64,000 nt of DNA from the NCBI RefSeq assembly GCF_019393635.1, contig NC_057861.1:93540827-93604826 (forward strand), in the 5' to 3' direction. This DNA is from Dromiciops gliroides. Taxonomy: Eukaryota > Chordata > Mammalia > Microbiotheria > Microbiotheriidae. The notes under the pieces were generated by a model. It was not told the DNA's origin and ran no database searches. It worked only from the letters and a program-made list of their open reading frames with translations. A program made the translations under genes and the position numbers. Of the stretch, positions 57,618-64,000 are shown in pieces. Every line of letters begins with the position of its first letter. The stretch's first letter is position 1.

Positions 57618-58640
57618 TCAGCAGCAATGGGGCACCTTCTGCATGGGATCTCACTCAGTACTCAGTCCTTTAGTGGGAACTGAATAGCCCATCTCCTGCA
57701 AGGACATTCCAGAGAAAGTCTGGGAGCAGCTTTTACCCTGGTACTTCCTGACATCTGAATGGGTCTGCAGGTGGGCCCTGAGGTTGGAGTGGTCAGCAAA
57801 GGCTCGGCTACAGGGTGTGAAGGAGAATGGCTTCTCCCTTGTGTGGGAGAAGGACTTCCCACAAATCTTGCAGACACAGGGCACTGTGTGGCTTTGGATG
57901 TGCATTTTTTTGTTTGTTTTTGCAGGGCAATGTGGGTTAAGTGACTTGCCCAGGATCACACAGCTAGTGTCAAGTATCTGAAGCCATATTTGAACTCAGG
58001 TCCTCCTGAATCCAAGGCCAGTGCTTTACCTACTGAACCACCTAGCTGCCCCCTGGATGTGCATTTTGAGGGCCGTGAGGCTCACATACTCCTCACAGAC
58101 CTTGCAGCTGAAAGACTTCCTGGGCTGGGTTTCTTCACTTTGCTGGAGCTGCTGGTGTTTGGAGGGGTTAGGCAATGTAGTGTAGGATTCAGGATGCTGA
58201 CCACAGGAAAATTTATCTGCCTTCTCTTCCTGGGAGACTGGACTTAGGGGGATCTGATCCCTTGCCACTGTCATAACCATCACTGGACAGAGAAATCAGA
58301 TTCAGGTTGTTGGGCTCTTCTGGGGGTCCAGGAGCAGCCACTGCCATGGGCATAAAGAAGATAGAGATCAGCTCACTATCCCAGACTAGTAGAGGATAAC
58401 ATATTGCTGGACTGAGGACCTCTGGTGCTGGAATGGCCAACATCCATAGGATTGGTCATGTAAATGGGGAGACACAATAACTGTCTGACTCTCCAGTTTG
58501 CTGTAGTCGGGTTTCTTGATGGTAGAGAAAAGTTTTTTTACTAAAAAGGAGTCAAGGATGGTGACTCCAGGGCTGGAGCTTGATCACTGACCACTGCACC
58601 TGGGCTATGGTACTGGAAAATCAACCACTCCATTCTTGCA
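57618..58640 (-). pseudogene. SNAI1P: SNAI1 (Snail zinc-finger repressor) processed pseudogene
   Basis: Minus strand, intronless across the whole coding region. The N-terminal SNAG repressor region is recognisable near 58555 (SFLVKKLFSTIKKPDYSKLE). A second frame (58443 on) reads PAPEVLSPAICYPLLVWDS and the serine-rich SLSSDGYDSGKGSDPP degron-like segment. The zinc fingers follow: SFSCKVCEEYVSLTALKMHI, then, past the SINE, HTVPCVCKICGKSFS and CSRAFADHSNLRAHLQTHSD, ending QTFSGMSL. Eleven codons of the central finger are deleted, zinc-binding cysteines are replaced by F and G in the last two fingers, the start codon is lost and at least one frameshift is present. SNAI1 itself represses E-cadherin during epithelial-mesenchymal transition. 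This copy is dead. Confidence 0.9.
57909..58053 (-). mobile_element. Short tRNA-derived marsupial SINE within the SNAI1 pseudogene
   Basis: Inserted with a perfect 14-bp target duplication TGGATGTGCATTTT (57895-57908 and 58054-58067). It splits the zinc-finger region and post-dates the pseudogene. Confidence 0.97.
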
Positions 58641-59686
58641 TACCAGTCTGATCTTTTAAGATTTTAAATGGTATATTATTTAGTGCATATATACATAGTA
58701 CTGAGATTACTTTATTGTCTCTACTACCTTTTATCAAGATGGCATTTCCTTGATTATCACTTTTATTTAGTTCTATTTTTGCTTTTTGGACAGCATAATT
58801 GCTACCTCTATCTTTTTTTTTCTTTACCTGAAGTATAATAGAGTCTGCTTCATTTCCTCATTTTCACTCTATGAGTGTCTCTCTGTTTCAAGTATGTTTC
58901 TTGGAAACAACATATTGTCGGATTCTGGTTTCTAAGCTATTTTTCTATCTGCTTCTGTTTTATGGATGAATCCATCCCATGCACATTTTTATTTATGATT
59001 ACTAACTATGTTTTCCTCTTCCTATTTCCTTTTTTAATCTTTTTGTCTCTCTTTTTACCTGGTCCCTCCTCCAAAGTTTGCTTTGCTTCTGCTCACTGTC
59101 TCCCTTAATGTGCTCTTCCTTTTAATCACCCCTCTTTCTTTTATCCCATTACCCTCCTACTTCCCTGTTCACTAAGATAGATTTCTATACCCAACTGAAT
59201 GTGTCCTCCCTCTTTTGACCAATTCATATAAGAGTGAGGTTCAAGAATTGCCTGCCTCTCTCCTCCCTCCCCATTACTCATTTCACTATAAATACTCTTT
59301 ATTGATGGCCTCTTTCATGTTGAGATAATTTTCCCCATTATATCTTCTCCTTTCTCTTTCTCCCAGTGCATCCCATTTTCTCTCCCATCCGTTTTTTTAG
59401 ATCATTCTAACATAACTGATTCATTCTTAAGCCATCTGTCTATCTTCTTACTGTTCTAATAATGATTAAGTTCTTAGGAGCTACATGTATCTTCTTTCCA
59501 TAGAAAGAATGTAAACAGCTTAACATTATTGAGTCACTTATTATTTCTTTTTCATGTTTACATTTTTAAGATATGCTTGAGTCTTTTATTTGAAAGACTA
59601 ATTTCCTATTTATCTCATTTTCTCATAAGGAATGCTCAAAAGTCCTTTATTTCGCTAAATATATATTTCCCTTCTGAAGTATTATG

Positions 59687-60379
59687 CAGACAGTCCTGGC
59701 TTTATGTAAACTCATATTAACCAAATTTGATTTTACTTAAAGTATTCTGAAAGAAATTTGCATTCCCCCCAAACCTAAGTTAACTTTACTATATACTACT
59801 CTGCTCTCTTTTGCTCTACTCCTGCCCCTCAGCTCAGCATTCCATGACTTCTCCCCTCCCACCCCAAAGTAAAAACTAATAAAAACCTCCAAGTGAAAAC
59901 AGAACACACATAGAATGACCAGCACTACCCTTCCAGATGGAGGGCTTTCCTTGAGACTTCCAAATCTGAGAGAAGATACCTTTGCCCCACCCCAAACTAT
60001 CCCACATCCAACCCCATGTGTTTGTTCTACATCTCTCCATGCTTTGTCCCTGGTCCCTGTGTGCCAACCTTCCTTTCCCGTATGTATTTATGTCCTACCC
60101 CAAATGTATGCCCTCTCAATGTTCTTCCTTTCAGTTCCATCAAAGCTTCCATATGGCTGGCCCTGGCTCTCACATATTCTTCTTCCTTCTCTTGCTTCTC
60201 TATCACAGACCCTCACATATCCTTGAAGAGTGTGCTGAACCCTTCTATCCATGGGCACACAGCTCCCTTCCTGTCCCACTCTCTTCTTAACCCACATCCA
60301 CAGGCAAATTAATATAGCATAAAATGCTTTATGTAGAGGTCTGCATAACAGTTCACTTATGCAAAGCAAAAAGTGTCTG
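59687..60379. mobile_element. DNA-transposon-like insertion in L1 ORF1
   Basis: Inverted ends CAGACAGTCC and AAGTGTCTG with a looser related stretch inside each end (GCTTTATGTAAACT against GCTTTGCATAAGTGAACT). L1 sequence is interrupted exactly between ATTATG and TGCTCAATTTTTC, leaving a 2-bp TG repeat. The layout resembles a non-autonomous Tigger/pogo-type element. No transposase is readable in its 693 bp. Confidence 0.55.
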
Positions 60380-61039
60380 TGCTCAATTTTTCTGGGTAGG
60401 TTTTTCTTGGTTATAATCCTAGTTCCTTTACATTCTGGAATATCATATTCCAAGTCCTTCACTCCTTTTGTGTGGCAGCTGTTAAAGCTTGTATGATCTG
60501 GACTGTGGCTTCATAGTATTTGACTGGTTCCTTTCTGACAGCTTGAGGTATTTTCTCTTTGACTTGGAAAATATGGAATTTGGCTATAATATTCCTTGGA
60601 TTTTTCATCTTGGATTCTCTTTTAGGAGGTGATCAATGAATTCTTTCAATTTCTCCTTTACTCTTTGGTTCTTGGATAACAAGGAAGTTTTATTTTATAA
60701 TTCTTGAAATATAATGTGATGATGGATTTCATTTCTAAGTTTCTTATATTATCTCTCTTCTTTCTGTTTTCAAGGTCAGTTGTTTTTCTGATAAGACATT
60801 TCATTTTTTCTATTTGTTCACTCTTTTGACTTTGTTTTATTTTTTTAAAATTGAAACATTAGCTTCTACATGCCCAATTATAATTTTTAAGGAATAATTT
60901 TCTTCAGTGAACTTTTTTACCTCTTTATACAGTTGAGAAATTCTGTTTTCTAGGAAGTTATTTTCATCAGTGAAGTTTCATATCTCTTTTCTATTTTGCC
61001 CATTTTGTTTCTCAAGCTATTATTTTCTTCAGTACTTTT

Positions 61040-61174
61040 TCTTTGGCAGAGCAATGAGGGTTAAGTGACTTGCCCCGGGTCACACAACTAGCAAGTGTCA
61101 AGTGTCTGAGGTTAGATTTGAACTCAGGTCCTCCTGAATCCAGGACCAGTGCTTTATCCACTGTGCCACCTAGC
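61040..61174 (-). mobile_element. Short tRNA-derived marsupial SINE
   Basis: Nested in L1 copy F with a perfect 12-bp target duplication TTCAGTACTTTT (61028-61039 and 61175-61186). Its first few bases are missing. Confidence 0.95.
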
Positions 61175-61601
61175 TTCAGTACTTTTGATGCCTCTTACCA
61201 AGCTATTAATTGTCTTTTCTTAATTTTCTTACAACACTCTCACTTCCCAATTTTCCCTTTAACTCTCATTTGATTTTGGGAATCTTTTTAAAAGCATTTC
61301 CAGGGATTCTTGTTGGGCTTGTGTTGAATTTGCATTTTTTTTTCTTTGAGGCTTCACTTACGGCTTTTTTGACATCATTGTCTTTTTCTGATTTTGCACC
61401 TTGTCCTTCCTTTTTATCACAGTAGATTTTTATGGTCAGGTTGTTGTTGTTATTGTAGTGTGCTCTTTTCCCCAGCCTATTTCTTGGTTTTGAACTTTAA
61501 TTTAAAGTTAGGTTCTGTTCCTAGGGTGGGGGTTAAGAAGTAATGACCCAAGTTTCAGACTTATTTTACTGCTTTTAGAGCTATTTCTGAGGATTTGGAA
61601 G

Positions 61602-61602
61602 T

Positions 61603-61639
<37 letters not shown>

Positions 61640-61640
61640 T
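61602..61640. repeat. (TG)n microsatellite
   Basis: About 28 bases of pure TG followed by TATG units, in the leader of L1 copy F. Confidence 0.95.
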
Positions 61641-62429
61641 TCCAGCATGGTGTGATCTGGAAAGATTTGTGTTCACTGTCCCTTTGTGACCAGAAACAAT
61701 ATTGCTTCTCAGGGTCCCTGCTCCCTTGTGACTGAAAGCAATATTACTCTTCAGGGCTCCTGTTCCCTTAGGATAGCAAACACTCCTCTTCACCCTGGAA
61801 CTGCTATTCAGAAGTGGGTATAGTCAGTGGAAGTACCAAACAGTGTCCCATCCTGTGTCCAGTGCTAACACAAAGGTCCTCTGTAGTCACTTTCTGACAA
61901 GTTGCCTGGTCCCCTTATCATATCTGGTTTGAGAGCTCTTGAAGTTGCTCCTGCTACTGATGTCACCTCCAATGCCCATAGCTGCTATTGCCTCCACATA
62001 GGCTCTGGGCCAACCTTTGCCCCAGTGTCACAGACCTCTCCTTCTGATTTTCCTAAGTTATCTTGGTCTGGGAAAATATTTTATACCCCAGTCCAGAATT
62101 CAATTTGAGGTGTTATTTTTAAATTGCTTGAAGGGTAGTGTTGGGAGAGTTTGACTGCTTTTTCTACTCTGCCATCTTTGGCTCTGCCCCCAGAAATTCA
62201 TTACAGAAGTTTTTTTTTTTTTAATTAAAATAAATCATGTTGCTTTTGTTGATATTTTGCTCGTGACATAGGTTGTTATTATTTAATCAAGAATACAAAA
62301 GTCAAAGATTAGCCAAAGCACCCTAACATGAGCCTTCAATATAGGATTAAACAAGATGCATGGACCATTGTATGTTAATCATAGCCTTTACAAAGAATAA
62401 ATGTTGGTTAACTCTAATCACAGACAAAT

Positions 62430-62610
62430 ATGAGAAGCATCATGGCCTAGTGGACAACAAACTAGCTTTGGATCTAGGAAGACTTCAGTTCAAGTCCCAC
62501 CTCTGACACATACTGGATTTGTGACCCTGGACAAATCACATAACTTTCCAGTGCTCTGAGCAATTCTCTTAGACTCTAAGTAGCAGATAAGGTACTCAAC
62601 TGCTTTGTTG
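62430..62610 (+). mobile_element. Older tRNA-derived SINE
   Basis: GCATCATGGCCTAGTGGACAA head, B-box-like CAGTTCAAGTCCC, and a body with GACCCTGGACAAATCAC. It ends in a segment with CTCTTAGACTCTAAG unlike the short SINEs here. Confidence 0.75.
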
Positions 62611-62614
62611 CAGG

Positions 62615-63070
62615 AAATTCTAAGTTTTCCTTCTAAGGCCCTTCAACCAATGAAATAATAGGTCCTACCCTATTTCCCATAATTGAGATATGATATGGAA
62701 ATGAAAGCTTGATGTTAACTAGTAATGAAGGACAGAGCAGGTGTCAAAAGGTGACATCAAAAAAGGAACACTGGAGACAAAATTCCTACCTAAAATTTTA
62801 CCTCATGTAGCCCGTGGGTCTAGGAACTTAGCCAAATGAAAATGATGTCAGTCATTGCCTGGTTTTACTGGTTTGTTCATTGATAGCAGATGGAAGATGA
62901 CATATGCCCAAATAGTTGGCTGATGGAATGAGCCAAAGCAAACCAATCTCCATCTGGTTTGGCAGAAGGGGGTGCTATATAAGTATGGGCTAAAATAGGG
63001 TAATGTTGGCTTTGTTTCTGACCCTTTTGAACTCTCACATGAGGAAAAAACTTTCAAGGAAAAGAACAGT
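62615..63070. other. No recognised feature
   Basis: Unassigned sequence. The 100-codon frame at 62848-63150 on the minus strand overlaps an MIR and has no domain. Confidence 0.4.
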
Positions 63071-63074
63071 AGGG

Positions 63075-63278
63075 AGCAAGCATTTTTCAAGTACTTAATA
63101 TATTCTAGGAACAGTTTAAAGTACTTTACAAATATTTTATTTGTCCTCACAAAAACCCCATTTTAAAGTTAGGAAAAGTGAGGTACACAGGATCACACAA
63201 CTAGTGGTGTCTGACACAGGATTTGAAATTAGTTCTTCTTGATTCCAAATAGCACTCTATGCATTGTGCCACAGAGAT
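63075..63278 (-). mobile_element. MIR SINE
   Basis: Minus-strand MIR: ATTTTAAAGTTAGGAAAAGTG, CAGGATCACACAACTAG and CACTCTATGCATTGTGCCA are in order. Decayed. Confidence 0.75.
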
Positions 63279-63584
63279 TGCCTGGCAAAGAAGCAAGCAT
63301 CACCAGGCTGGAAAAAAAACAATAGTCAGGATAATCAATTTACTATATAATGATAGGTTAAGTCACAGTTCCTCACTTTACTTTTCAAGTCTCAGAATAA
63401 TAAAATATTGCCATCACTACCTATCCAGCCTTATTTCCCATCATTTTATAATATGTATTTCCTTTTCTAGCAGTGATATGGAAGGGAAAACATCTAAATA
63501 TCATATTCTGAAGGACCTTAAAAACCCTAATTTAACCCCATTTTGGACATTTATTTTTCTCTACTACATATGTAACAAATTATA

Positions 63585-64000
63585 ATTCAGCCTTTGCTTG
63601 AAGACTTTGAGTGAGGAAGAACCCATGACCTCTCAAGGGAGCCAACTACTTTTTGAGATGTCCTTCATTGAAGGATAGCCTATATGAAGTATGTCAAGGT
63701 CCTGTTCAAGACTAAGTTCAACTTTCTGCAACTTCTTTCTATCCATGGTTCCCAGTTCTTTCCTCTGTGGGCAAACAGCAAGTCTAATCTATTTTTGAAA
63801 TCATAGATCATGGGGCTAGCTCTGGAAGGAACCTCTTTAGAAGACACTCTTTCAAATAATTGAAGGCAGTGACCATATTACCCCTAAATTATTTTTTTTC
63901 CTCAGGGCAGAGTAATCTTGTTTCTTTTAATAGAACTTAATATGACAATCCTGGTCATCTTTATTTGGATGCTGTCTAACTTACTAATATCCTTCCTAAA
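63585..64000 (-). repeat. CR1/L3 LINE fragment, running off the window
   Basis: Antisense CR1/L3 3' region: CAGCCTTTGCTTGAAGACTTT, GAACCCATGACCTCTCAAG and CAGTGACCATATTACCCC. It continues beyond 64000. Confidence 0.65.

Larger units (their letters stand above)
58650..62191 (-). mobile_element. L1 5' half, copy F
   Basis: Minus-strand order: 5' edge GGGGGCAGAGCCAAAGATGGC at 62191, leader to about 61460, ORF1 (about 61450-60380, then 59680-59540), purine-rich linker (about 59500-58970) and the ORF2 endonuclease start (58960-58650), where the CCLQETHL-equivalent block is recognisable. The element stops where the SNAI1 pseudogene begins. ORF1 is broken by a DNA-transposon-like insertion and a SINE. 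It shows that the parental L1 had the ORF1-linker-ORF2 order that copies D and E lack. Confidence 0.82.

Noticed and set aside
57651..58443. A functional C2H2 zinc-finger gene
   Set aside because: It is a SNAI1 retrocopy with a lost start, frameshift, deletion, lost zinc ligands and a SINE insertion.

Overview
The window looks like intergenic or intronic DNA from a marsupial nuclear genome. It is AT-rich and has no convincing functional host gene. It is dominated by tRNA-headed SINEs of the marsupial type (head GCAGCTAGGTGGCACAGTGG, B-box GTTCAAATCC), L1 and L1-derived elements, RTE-type LINEs with short-repeat tails, endogenous-retrovirus LTRs, and ancient L2, CR1/L3, MIR and R4/Dong-like remnants. 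The species cannot be fixed from sequence alone. Family names rest on recognition by eye; no repeat library was searched.

Layout. 0-9.2 kb: a long tRNA-SINE (0.6 kb), two tandem SINEs (1.5-1.8 kb), a minus-strand deleted L1 copy (2.05-4.34 kb), a minus L1 3' end (6.39-7.23 kb), a large ATCT microsatellite and a weak LTR candidate. 10-18.4 kb: a minus LTR with adjoining polypurine tract, a plus-strand L1 with a decayed ORF2 (11.2-15.7 kb), then a minus retroviral 3' LTR whose polypurine tract is interrupted by an RTE-like LINE. 18.9-35.6 kb: L2 pieces, a BovB-like 3' end, an MIR, an L1 3' end followed by a small hAT element, an R4/Dong-like LINE, another RTE-like fragment and a repeat-poor stretch (31.5-34.5 kb).

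35.6-48.4 kb: an L1 derivative with ORF1 but no ORF2, many SINEs, a target-site-flanked internally deleted L1 (39.9-42.6 kb) carrying a SINE and a solo LTR, L2 pieces and a second solo LTR (47.7-48.4 kb). 48.5-64 kb: CR1/L3 remnants, a retroviral LTR with a 29-base C run (52.4-53.3 kb), a second ORF1-only L1 (53.3-55.4 kb), another LTR, a SNAI1 (Snail) processed pseudogene split by a SINE (57.6-58.6 kb), and an L1 5' half (58.65-62.19 kb) carrying a DNA-transposon-like insertion and a SINE.

Nothing forms an operon or pathway. The relationships are nesting and mobilisation: SINEs and the pseudogene carry L1-style target duplications or tails, some SINEs share the 3' tail of the RTE LINE, and LTRs sit inside L1s. 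The most interesting signals are the repeated loss of ORF2 in L1 copies (half-L1, HAL1-like), a PCNA-binding-like motif at the N terminus of their ORF1, a possible spliced L1 insertion, and a possible SNAI1/L1 chimeric retrocopy.
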